In this document: positions 9,444 to 22,500 of the stretch, piece after piece
Layout of the letters: each line of letters begins with the position of its first letter
Numbering within the stretch: the first letter of the stretch is position 1
Origin: Chrysomallon squamiferum
Lineage: Eukaryota; Mollusca; Gastropoda; Neomphalida; Peltospiridae
Length of the DNA: 22,500 bases
Direction of reading: 5' to 3'
Assembly (NCBI GenBank): GCA_012295275.1
Contig: CM022676.1
Location: forward strand, 3,422,258 to 3,444,757
Made by a program: the position numbers and the translations under genes
The notes under the pieces: generated by a model
What the model was told of the DNA's origin: nothing
Database searches by the model: none
What the model saw: the letters and a program-made list of their open reading frames with translations, nothing else

Positions 9444-10530
9444 TGTAGGTTAATAAAGTGTATTTTAATTTATGTGGCTTTAGTGTTTCATGTAAATGTG
9501 TATTTAACATGGTTTCTATGGGTTTTTTTGAAATAATATTTAATACATTACTTTAAAATGCTTTCTTATTGTTATCAGAAACACTTAACAGTAGAAAATC
9601 AGACTTATATAAAAACTGGAATTAGTAGCAGTCTTGGATTCAGAATTCAAACATAACAAGGACATTATGGTTCATTCAGTCTGCTGTGCAGTACAGGGGG
9701 AGACAATCTGTAATGGAATTTGTTAAAGCAAAATCTACAAAGACTGAGTGTGGCTGGAAACTAAAACATTTTCATTTTGGTGTAACGCAGTATTTTTTTT
9801 TTTTTTTTTTATAACTTAAAAAAATTCAGTGAGGACAATATACACACATTATATACTCATAAAATATTCTGGAAATTTGTTATTGTTTTTTTGTTTTTTT
9901 CAGTTGAAACAATGTGATTAAATAACGTTAGTGTTTTATTTTACAATCTGTTTTACATTTTTCTTTAGATGCAAGAATTAGGACAACCACCCAAGGACAT
10001 TGTTGGTGAAATGGTGAGTAGCAAAAACAACAACCACAACACCACCATCATCATCACCAACAACAATAATAATAATTTAAATAAAAACAAAAACAACAAC
10101 AGTAATAACAACAACAAGAAGAAGAATAACAATAATGGTAATGAAAACAACGAGTTTTGTTTCAAGTAACACAGAAATGAATGCATTATATTATTAATGC
10201 AAATAAATCTGTCTTGCATTTTTTTTCTATTAATGCTAATCAAAATATTAATTGATATGAAAAATGTGTGACAGTATTACTTAAATAATCCTCATCTTGT
10301 TTTGGTCTAACTTGAAGTATATTTATTTTAATAATTTACAGTGCATGGAATTAAATACATGTGTTAAATACAAGGGTTTAATTAGGTTATTATTTATTTT
10401 TTTGGTAATTAATATTTTTATTTTTTTTTCTGTATTTGTATTGTAGGCTCCAGGGTTAGATTTTGATGAGAATGGAATGCCAAAAATGCCAGGATTACCA
10501 ACAGCATCGGAGCAGTGTGCTATCATGTGA
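3215..10530 (+). CDS. PEX19: PEX19, peroxisomal biogenesis factor 19 (complete, eight exons)
   Basis: Cytosolic chaperone and shuttle receptor for newly made peroxisomal membrane proteins; it docks on membrane PEX3. Exons 3215-3341, 3918-4045, 4689-4848, 7246-7331, 8257-8412, 9069-9245, 9969-10013 and 10447-10530 join in frame to 963 nt, 320 aa plus stop (human 299 aa). Seen: an N-terminal amphipathic helix ELNELLDSALEDF (about 36-48) matching the PEX3-binding region; an acidic, low-complexity linker; the central FEDAM...QFQKLSS and TLSGLQENAEGLQ segments; the cargo-binding domain with LLSKDVLYPSLKEISDKYP and LMDLMQQMQELGQPPKDI; and the last four residues CAIM, a CaaX box whose cysteine is farnesylated in this family. 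The start follows an A at -3 equivalent context (TGTCATGG) and is the first ATG giving this frame. It converges with SIK2. All introns are GT-AG; the donor of exon 2 (gtctgt) is weak. Confidence 0.97.
3765..3870 (+). repeat. Dispersed element copy 2 in PEX19 intron 1
   Basis: Compact copy of the element at 682-866: the same left half, a short ATACATATATATG joint instead of a 100-bp microsatellite, and the same right half. Flanks differ from those of copy 1, so this is a dispersed repeat and not a segmental duplication. Confidence 0.7.
3918..4045 (+). CDS. PEX19: PEX19 exon 2
   Basis: Completes the PEX3-binding helix (SALEDFGKS) and encodes an Ala/Asp/Ser-rich linker to about residue 85. The acceptor is ttcattag. 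The donor gtctgt is poor, but it is the only in-frame GT before the stop at 4052-4054 that keeps exon 3 in phase 0. Confidence 0.82.
4588..4640. repeat. TAG triplet microsatellite, PEX19 intron 2
   Basis: Seven or more TAG/GTA triplets continuing, degraded, towards the exon 3 acceptor. The rest of intron 2 (4046-4688) is AT-rich without other features. Confidence 0.85.
4689..4848 (+). CDS. PEX19: PEX19 exon 3
   Basis: Residues 86-138 plus one base: ESADAIGLGEDDFSEEM... MKSFMAQDPALMQQFQKLSS. Matches the conserved middle helices of PEX19. Acceptor tatttcag, donor gttagt. Confidence 0.93.
4849..6936 (+). other. PEX19 intron 3, unique part
   Basis: AT-rich intron DNA without coding signal. Two items stand out: a possible decayed tRNA-derived repeat on the minus strand (about 6350-6445), and a 20-bp string TATCAAAGTGGAGAYAACTC present twice (about 6457 and 6850). 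Confidence 0.6.
6350..6445 (-). mobile_element. Possible decayed tRNA-derived SINE
   Basis: Read on the minus strand, TGTAGTGATTAA resembles a pol III A box, and GGATTGAATCT about 45 bases later resembles a B box (GGTTCGANTCC, 8 of 11). No intact tRNA fold, terminal A tract or target-site duplication was found, so this is tentative. Confidence 0.25.
6937..7240. repeat. TTA/TTG microsatellite ending at the PEX19 exon 4 acceptor
   Basis: About 300 bp of TTA and TTG triplets with short TTC-rich interruptions. It runs to within about five bases of the AG of exon 4, so the whole 3' splice-site region is microsatellite. Confidence 0.93.
7246..7331 (+). CDS. PEX19: PEX19 exon 4
   Basis: Encodes DSEAAQKEFTETLTQTLSGL and QENAEGLQ, aligned with the human FTSCLKETLSGLAKNA region. 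Acceptor ataacag comes directly out of a TTA/TTG microsatellite; donor gtaagt is consensus. Confidence 0.95.
7336..8115 (+). repeat. Degenerate ~100-bp tandem repeat, PEX19 intron 4
   Basis: About eight diverged units, each with the order: an ACTTTTTACCTTTTA-like start, TGTACAAATTAGAAA, AATTTAACAACAGT or AATTTAGAGCCTTC, ACACAAAGTTTA, and AACAGACTGACAGACACA. Unit starts lie near 7343, 7456, 7559, 7660, 7752, 7860, 7946 and 8036, so the period varies from about 86 to 113 bp. The array begins within a few bases of the exon 4 donor. Confidence 0.85.
8257..8412 (+). CDS. PEX19: PEX19 exon 5
   Basis: 52 codons, residues 168-219, covering SEVCEEDLSQAF..., FFPMMQGMMKMLLSKDVLYP and SLKEISDK, the methionine-rich start of the membrane-protein-binding domain. 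Acceptor aaccacag, donor gtaagt. Confidence 0.97.
8413..9068 (+). other. PEX19 intron 5
   Basis: AT-rich, non-coding; contains a short TTTA run at about 8866-8893. Nothing else recognised. Confidence 0.7.
9069..9245 (+). CDS. PEX19: PEX19 exon 6
   Basis: 59 codons, residues 220-278: YPKWLSENKERTKQEEYDNY to FDRLMDLMQQ, the helical core of the C-terminal domain. Acceptor tgttcacag, donor gtatct. Confidence 0.97.
9398..9442. repeat. AAT microsatellite in PEX19 intron 6
   Basis: About 14 AAT units. Intron 6 (9246-9968) also holds a long T run near 9792-9810 and no coding signal. Confidence 0.93.
9969..10013 (+). CDS. PEX19: PEX19 exon 7
   Basis: A 15-codon microexon-like exon, MQELGQPPKDIVGEM, matching human LQDLGHPPKELAGEM. 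Acceptor ttctttag, donor gtgagt. Its flanking intron begins with CAA/ATC low-complexity DNA. Confidence 0.96.
10024..10140. repeat. CAA/ATC/AAT low-complexity start of PEX19 intron 7
   Basis: Begins just after the exon 7 donor gtgagt. The apparent Asn-rich open frame through it is intron read-through and not extra protein. Confidence 0.85.
10447..10530 (+). CDS. PEX19: PEX19 exon 8 with CaaX box and stop
   Basis: Residues 294-320, APGLDFDENGMPKMPGLPTA followed by SEQCAIM and TGA. The terminal CAIM is the prenylation motif (CLIM in human). Acceptor attgtag. Confidence 0.97.
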   Translation, partial: APGLDFDENGMPKMPGLPTASEQCAIM

Positions 10531-10990
10531 TCTGTCAATCTTGTGTGCAACATCGTGGCTGTCTTCGTGTTTTGCATCATCTCATCTTGCATCGTTTGGC
10601 ATTAGCGTCATCTTAAAATATTTGTTTTCTTATTTTTATTTTTATTTAAATTAAGTTTATCTGTGTGAGTGTGTGTTTGTTAACTGTTTTTTTATTTGTG
10701 TGTAAGAGTATGTTAGTGAATTTTTTATTATTTGTATGTAAGTGTGTGTGTGTGTTTATGTGTGTTTGTGTCTGTTCTGGTATTTGAAGAGGCTTATTTG
10801 CATTTATAAAGATGATTTGTTTTTATTTAATTTATTTTTTTTTTTTTTTCTTGGGGCATGTAGGTACACTTGAATAAAATTTTATTAAATCATTCAGTTA
10901 TTAAATTAAACTAGTACCAGACAAGTGTACATTCTGTGAATGCTTCTGCATAGAACTACAAATAAATAATAAAAATACATAAATAATGGT
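10531..10990 (+). other. PEX19: PEX19 3' untranslated region with candidate poly(A) signals
   Basis: T-rich and GT-rich sequence after the stop. The first convincing AATAAA hexamers are at 10873-10878 and 10961-10966. Further A-rich hexamers lie downstream, so the true end could be later. Confidence 0.55.
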
Positions 10991-12823
10991 TATGTATATT
11001 TTTTTTTGGTTGTATTTAATTGATATTTGCTTTAATTAAAATATGTCAGATTTCCTGTGAGACATTCTTGTTACACTGATTTGTTGTATACTTATGCAGA
11101 ACAGCACCTACCTTACAGTTTTTGATGTTTGTTATGATGAATAGTAAATTCAGAGTTTGCTTTTGTTTTTTAATTTAATTTTTTTATTTAATTTTTTCTT
11201 ATTGTTTTCTGCATTCCATTGTTTTCTTTGTAGATGTTAGAATTTCAGTTATGCCTTAAGTAATCAGAATTTTAAATATTATTTTTATTATATGTTATGT
11301 TTGTGTATTGTATTATTATTTTAATTTTCTTTTAAGAAACAAATCTGTTACAGTAAAAACGTTTCTTTGCCAATTTGTAAACAACAGTAATTTTAACATT
11401 GGTTTTTGGTTCACTTTTTATAATTATAACTTTGTAAAAGTTCTGTAAGCATTAATCACAATTCAAATTAAAAAAAAAAAGAAAAAAGAAGAAAAAGTGG
11501 GTTGAACGATAATAGGAACGAAAATGATGAGGGGGAAAAAAAAGAAAAGTAAAAAAAAAAAGAATTGATAATTTCTGGGACGCTGCATTTAAATTTCAAA
11601 TTGTTATCACAAAGTTAATGGAAACATCAGAATGATTTTTGTTTTTTCTATTAAAAAATTTTAAAATAAAATGTTGTTAAGGGCAAATGTAATGGTGAAA
11701 GGGATAACAGAATTTCAGTTTAAAAGTTTTTTTTTTTTTTAAAGTTTCATCTAGTGATAACGTAGCAATAGAATTTTTATTTTGTGATTTTGTTTTATTA
11801 CTTTGAATTTACAAGTTAGATAATGATTCTGCTGGTATACACAGATTTTCATTTTAAAATGATTATTATGTTAAAACAGAAAATGTTTTTAAATCTCTCT
11901 CAATTACCCTGTTGTTTGGACTGTGGCAGTTAAACCATTTGTGTTTCTACCCTCTTAATTTCTCTGTAATATTAACTGACAAATAATAATCAAATTAATA
12001 TTTGTAAATGTATGCAAATTTTTCCTTAGAGTATAAAATACTGTTTTTGGGTTGTTATTTTCTTACTCTAATTACCATATCCCACTTGAATGTTATTAAA
12101 CCCCACCGAAGTAATAGACAAAAAAACCTGAAACAATAACATAATAAATATATATATAAAAAATAAATAGTTATACATGTTGTAAAATGTAATATTTTTA
12201 AGTGTAAGTAAACGCATCATGACTGAATGTATCTGCTACCAGAAACTGTGCACTGCAACTTTGTAAATTATTTTTGTTATCCTCTTAAAATATTGTGCCC
12301 CAGTTAAGTTTTTCAACCCCACCAATGCTGGAGAGAGATTTTCTGTTACTGTTGTTGTTAAATGATTCTGGTTGAAAGAGAAAATGTTTTTTTTTGTAAA
12401 TTTTTTGTGTTTTTCTTTTTCAGAAAGTTTTGAAATGGAGTATTACATTTTGTTATGTAAAATTGTTGCTCTCTCTCTCTCTCCACACATTGTGATTACA
12501 ATTTAAGAAAAAAAGTAATAAAAAATTATAAATTATAACAGATAATGCTTTTTTGTTAGCAGGAAGAGATCATTTGTATGCACCTTACCACACACTGGAC
12601 AACACATCTCACAGTCTGTGATGAATAAGTTTCAGGGTGGAGGAGGGTGCATTGGGAAATTATTTTTTTAATTTATTAGATAATAAAGGAACGAAGATAA
12701 GATATCAGAAGATTTATCAGTATTTTTAAAAAACAAAAAACAAACGCATTTCATAAAACAAAACATTTACTTCGATCATCAGGACTATTTCTCCACTGTT
12801 TTCATCACTTGAGAAATGCACAA

Positions 12824-12868
<45 letters not shown>

Positions 12869-13100
12869 ACTAATCCCTGCATCACCGGTCACAAGATTTA
12901 AAAAGAAACAAAAGAAGAAATTTGCTAATTTATAAAGTATTCGATGAATCAGTTCCAACTCTTGTATCACAACAATCAAATACTTGATAAAAATGACCAA
13001 TCATTTCAGATTATATAAAAATGGCTGTCACTTGTATCCAGATTTCTAAATGATATGTATAAAAAAAAAAAAAAAAAAAAAAAAAAGATTATTTGTAAAT
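10991..13100. other. AT-rich convergent intergenic DNA
   Basis: No coding signal on either strand. Contains A-rich runs (11470-11560), a TA run (12827-12865) and a pure A run (about 13061-13086). It may include an extended PEX19 3' UTR. Confidence 0.7.
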
Positions 13101-13153
13101 TGTTTTATTAGAATGTTTTTTCAAAAAATTGTTTTGTCCTGGATTTTATTTTT

Positions 13154-13244
13154 AAAATTTTATATTTCACTTTCAATTTAACATGTAATATCTAACAAAT
13201 AGTTGGATATTATGTGTTAAATTGAAAGTGAAATATAAAATTTT
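13154..13244 (+). repeat. Near-perfect 43-bp inverted repeat (hairpin)
   Basis: Arms 13154-13196 and 13202-13244 enclose a 5-base loop (AAATA). Only three pairs deviate (13184/13214, 13185/13213, 13193/13205), and all three are G-U wobbles in a plus-strand RNA. After a gap, T-rich and A-rich flanks add weak pairing. It could be a fold-back mobile element or a transcribed hairpin; no gene family is recognised. Confidence 0.9.
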
Positions 13245-13317
13245 ATCAAATGAGTTTTAAAAAAATAAAAATTAGTTTTTCTTCTTTTTTTCTGACAAAC
13301 GATATCTCTTGGCTTTC

Positions 13318-13530
13318 AGAGTATTATAATACTTTTTATTTATTTATTTATTAAATTATTATTGTTATTATTATTATAATTATCATTATTATTATTTTTT
13401 TTTTTTCTTTTAATGCGGTATTTATTATAATACTTTTTATTTATTTATTTTATTTATTTATTTATTATATTATTGTTGTTCTTGTTGTTTATACGTATCT
13501 GTGAGGTATTTATTATAATACTTTTGTTTC
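13318..13530. repeat. Three copies of TATTATAATACTTTT with TTTA/ATT runs
   Basis: The palindrome-containing core GTATTATAATAC or TTATTATAATAC followed by CTTTT recurs near 13320, 13422 and 13510, each followed by T-rich DNA and the first two by TTTA repeats. A short degenerate tandem repeat with a period near 90-100 bp. Confidence 0.75.
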
Positions 13531-13559
13531 TGTGTCTCTTTATTTCTTTATTTATTATT

Positions 13560-14718
13560 GGTCATTTATATAATAAATCAGAATTTAAAAAGAACAATAA
13601 AAAAATAAATAAATACAAATATTTTCCCTCCTTGCACCATTTCATGAAAGTTCTGTGTTCTGCACTCAAAAGTTTATAAAATAAATTTCTTATAAAACCA
13701 TTGAAAATTAAATAAATAGCTAAATTCACATACAAATGTTACAAAATTTTACACAAATAAACTTCCATTAAAAAAAAACATAACACATATAAACTACATA
13801 GACAGAAGGACATAACCATAGCGACAAATGATATGAAATGTACAGAGTAAGATTTTCTAAAGTTGTAATGGGGTAAAAAATAATAATAAAATAACTAAAA
13901 ATAAAATATTTAATAGTGTCAAATAATTAAAATTATTATGAGTAATATTTTTTGAAGTTAAAATTAAAAATAATAATAATAATAATAAATTAAAATAATC
14001 ACTCCAAAAACAATAAGAAGTCCTAAATGAAAGAACTATTACTTGAAGAAAAAACAAAAATAATGCACTGAAAAAACTTTCCAAAAATATTTTATATTGT
14101 ATACATAGTATGATGAAAAAAAAACTTTCCCAAAATTTTTTATATAAACATAACTAATTTCAAGATGTCTAAGTTTTTTATTTTAGTTATTTTCATTGCC
14201 TTCATGTAATTATTTTCTTTTAAAATCTTTATTATTTTATCTTCGTTCTATTTTTTTAATCTATCTATATTTCAAATATACACACTTGTCTCCAAGAATT
14301 ACATATCTTTTTATCATCACCCATTTTTCATTTTTCTTTAATTATGCAATCATTTTTAAACTGTAAAAAACATTTATGCTATGCTAAAAACGAAAGCTGC
14401 AAATGTTCTAATTTTACTTACTATAAAGAAATGACTAGATTTAAACTTGTTTCTACTAGATATTTATTCCCTGGCTTGTCTCAGTGTTTGTCCATGTGTC
14501 TGTACTTTCTGTCTTTCTGTAACAGGATTAAAAAAAAATGTAACTGGATTTATGTAAGACATTTGTATTTGTAAACCCTGATTTTTTTTTTTTTTTTTTA
14601 AATTAATAAAATAATAAATATATCTCAACTGCTAATGAAATTTACCATAAAGTTTGGAAAAAAAATAAAAATAATAAAAATAATAATTATAGTGGTAGTA
14701 GAAATAGTAGTAGTAGTA

Positions 14719-14766
<48 letters not shown>

Positions 14767-15056
14767 TAATAAAAAATAATAATAAAAATTCCATTGCATA
14801 ATAATAACAATTTAAAAAAAAATAATAATAAAAAATAAAATTAATAACTTAAAAACAAATTATCAGATTAAAAAATAAAATGCATGTAATGAAAAAAAAT
14901 ATTTCATGTTTGTTCAGTTTTCTAATTACTTCACAACGTAAAAACTAAAAAATGAACCAATACACTGGACGAATTCTCCTTATTTTCTTATTCGTCTAAT
15001 GCTATTGGACGAATTGAATTTTTCTCAAACATCATAATATACAGATACATTTAACT

Positions 15057-15090
<34 letters not shown>

Positions 15091-15480
15091 CATAACACAA
15101 ACCTACACATAACTAATAATAATAATAATAATATTATACACAACATTTATTAATAAAAACAATTATATTTCTCCTTCAAAAATTTGTATTTCACAAACAC
15201 TGTCTCAATATTTTAATTGCTGATTATGAAAGAAAACAAAAGTTCAAAAATGGTGACATTTCCATGTAACAAATGTACAATACTTCAGAAAACACACACA
15301 CACACACGTATGTATGTATGTAACAAAAACAGAAAAACAATATTATTCTCTCCATAAAAAATATTTTCTTTTAAAATTGAAAACTGCCTCAAAATTATAA
15401 AACTACCTTGTCTAATCCGTATGTCTGTGTTTCTATGTATTAATCTGACATTGTATCAGCTTGATCAGTCAGTGCATATG
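13560..15480. other. AT-rich convergent intergenic DNA with microsatellites
   Basis: No coding signal. Holds TAG/AAT triplets (about 14694-14765), a TA run (15058-15080) and a short AC run with GTAT (15293-15321). The open frame near 14344-14574 matches nothing I know. Confidence 0.7.
14990..15014. repeat. Short 11-bp stem with 3-base loop
   Basis: ATTCGTCTAAT, loop GCT, then ATTGGACGAAT: one mismatch, which is a G-U wobble in plus-strand RNA. A third related string, CTGGACGAATT, lies at about 14965-14975. Confidence 0.5.
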
Positions 15481-15494
15481 TTGTGCACGACTGT

Positions 15495-16080
15495 GAGTGT
15501 GTGTGTGTGTGTGTGCGTGCATGCATTCGCATGCATGAAAGCACATCTCATTACCCATTTGAGAACAGCTGTATTAAAATGCCTGAAATGCATGCACATT
15601 ATTTTCATGCTCATTTCAAACATGCACAGGCGACTGATTGTCTTGTGTTATTTCCATATAGTATCTGTCTCTATGTAAGTTTCTGTGTCTCTCTGTGTGT
15701 GTGTGTGTGTGTCTGTGTGTGTATATGTGTGTTACAAGCATGTACAAAGGGCATCAACAGGTATTTGAGTAGCTATACATCAACAAGGGCAGCTCTAGAA
15801 GAAACTGCGATACACGTATACAATTAATTATCACTGTGACTTTGTCTATTGCTGAACAAATCTGTCAGGAGATTTCTGAAAGAACTGGGAGAAAACTCTT
15901 ACAGTCTAAAATATTTATACCTCTTCAGAACACACATACATACAAACAGACACACATATACACACAAACACACAAACAGACACACATAAATACTTACACA
16001 GGTACATACATATATACACACACATACATACATACATACATACATACACATATACAGACAGATAGATGGATAGATAGATC
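15495..16080. repeat. GT, CACA/CATA and GATA microsatellites
   Basis: GT runs (15497-15514 and about 15695-15730), then a compound ACACAT/CATA tract (about 15930-16052) and GATA repeats to about 16095. Reading frames across it are repeat artefacts. Confidence 0.9.
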
Positions 16081-16131
16081 TAGATAGATAGTTAGGTAGA
16101 TAAATGGACAGATAGGAAATGAATCAATGTA

Positions 16132-16243
16132 TTTATTCAGTGGATGAAGTAGACACACACTTTATGTGTTAAATGCAATGCCTTTATTTTTGATTCAGAA
16201 AAAAAAAAAAAAAAAAAAAAAAAACGATCAATTAAAATAAATA

Positions 16244-16285
<42 letters not shown>

Positions 16286-17150
16286 GAAATCTGTGTTCTC
16301 TTTTTTGAAGTTGTATTTTAACACACTGTCAGATTTGAGATCAAATGACAACATTTTGATTTTTCTGCGGACTCAGAAAAACTCTACAAGATCTGTACAT
16401 CAACATGGATTATTCGAAGTCTCAAATATACCTGTACTGATACATTAAAAGTATTAAAAAAAACAATAAAAAAAACTTTATGTTACTGGAGTCAAACCTT
16501 TACCATTGATAAAGTAAAACTAGAACGTAATTTGTAGCTTTTTTTCTTGTTAAACATTATCTGCATAAGTAAAAAAAAAAAACATAAATTAATACTGTAT
16601 TCTTTCTAAATTTTTTTTTTTTTAGCAGAGCCCAACCTTTGCAAAAGATAAAGTATAATAATAAAGCAATTTGTAGATTTTCAATAATTTTTCTTGTTGA
16701 ACATTATCTAAGTATAAAGTGCAAATTTTACCAGTGATAAACTATGATAAAAAAAAAAAAATATATATATATATTTTTTATATTAATACTATGTTTCATT
16801 ATATATATATATATATATATATTTTTTATATTAATACTAATGTTTCATTATATGTATATATATATATAAACAGTATGAATTATTTTTGCATATTTTCTAA
16901 ATTTTAAATGTTACAGGTCCAAACTTTGCCAATGATAAAGTATGACAATGAAGTAATTTTTATATATTTGCAAGAATTATTTTGTAAGAATAAAAAAGTT
17001 AAATTAATATTATATGCTTTCTAAATTTTACTTGCCATAGATTTACTAAGTATGTAAGCACAACTTTTAATAAACTGAGGCTATTTGTTATCAATACAGG
17101 TACACTTTCGACAATATTTAAACAAAAAAACAAAAAAACAAAGAACACAA
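16132..17150 (-). other. SIK2: Likely SIK2 3' untranslated region
   Basis: Lies downstream of the TAA at 17153-17151 on the minus strand. Minus-strand AATAAA hexamers occur at 16188-16183 and 16137-16132. It contains an A run (about 16199-16224) and AAT repeats (about 16247-16275). The end is inferred only from these hexamers. Confidence 0.4.
16485..17045. repeat. Degenerate tandem repeat in the SIK2 3' region
   Basis: Four diverged units begin with AACCTTTACCATTGATAAAG or a relative, near 16491, 16631, 16722 and 16919. Most go on with GTAATTTGTAG, TTTCTTGTTGAACATTATCT, ATTAATACT and TTTCTAAATTTT. Part of the third unit is duplicated again around TA runs (about 16760-16870). Confidence 0.75.
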
Positions 17151-22499
<5,349 letters not shown>

Positions 22500-22500
22500 A

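Noticed and set aside
14344-14574. 76-codon Cys-containing open frame
   Set aside because: No upstream or downstream coding signal, AT-rich composition like its surroundings, and no recognisable motif.

Overview
Eukaryotic, animal nuclear DNA. Evidence: two intron-rich protein genes with GT-AG junctions, very AT-rich introns and intergenic DNA, and exceptional microsatellite density (AAT, AAAT, GTAT, GA, TA families). The encoded proteins are animal-like. The overall texture resembles a lophotrochozoan genome, with a mollusc as first guess, but nothing seen fixes the species. | Layout: 1-1840 is mostly microsatellite plus one dispersed repeat. 1840-2190 is an isolated CpG-rich block that looks like a promoter or other control region. 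3215-10530 (+ strand) holds a complete eight-exon PEX19 gene (peroxisomal membrane-protein chaperone, 320 aa, ending in a farnesylation box CAIM). 10531-17150 is a long AT-rich tail-to-tail interval carrying the 3' ends of both genes, a near-perfect 43-bp hairpin and several decayed tandem repeats. 17151-22126 (- strand) holds the 3' two thirds of a salt-inducible kinase of the SIK2 type: kinase activation loop, C-lobe, UBA domain and a long regulatory tail with PKA/14-3-3 sites. Its 5' exons lie beyond base 22500. | The two genes converge and are functionally unrelated: PEX19 delivers membrane proteins to peroxisomes, while SIK phosphorylates CRTC and class IIa HDAC regulators downstream of LKB1 and under cAMP/PKA control. 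| The most unusual structure is a minisatellite at 21555-22000 in a SIK intron. Each of its 12 units is a copy of the neighbouring exon end plus its 5' splice site, giving 11 intact decoy donors downstream of the authentic one. Also notable: tandem repeats abut several splice sites; the SIK last exon needs three reading-frame changes to stay open; and a CTCF-like motif lies just before the PEX19 start codon.
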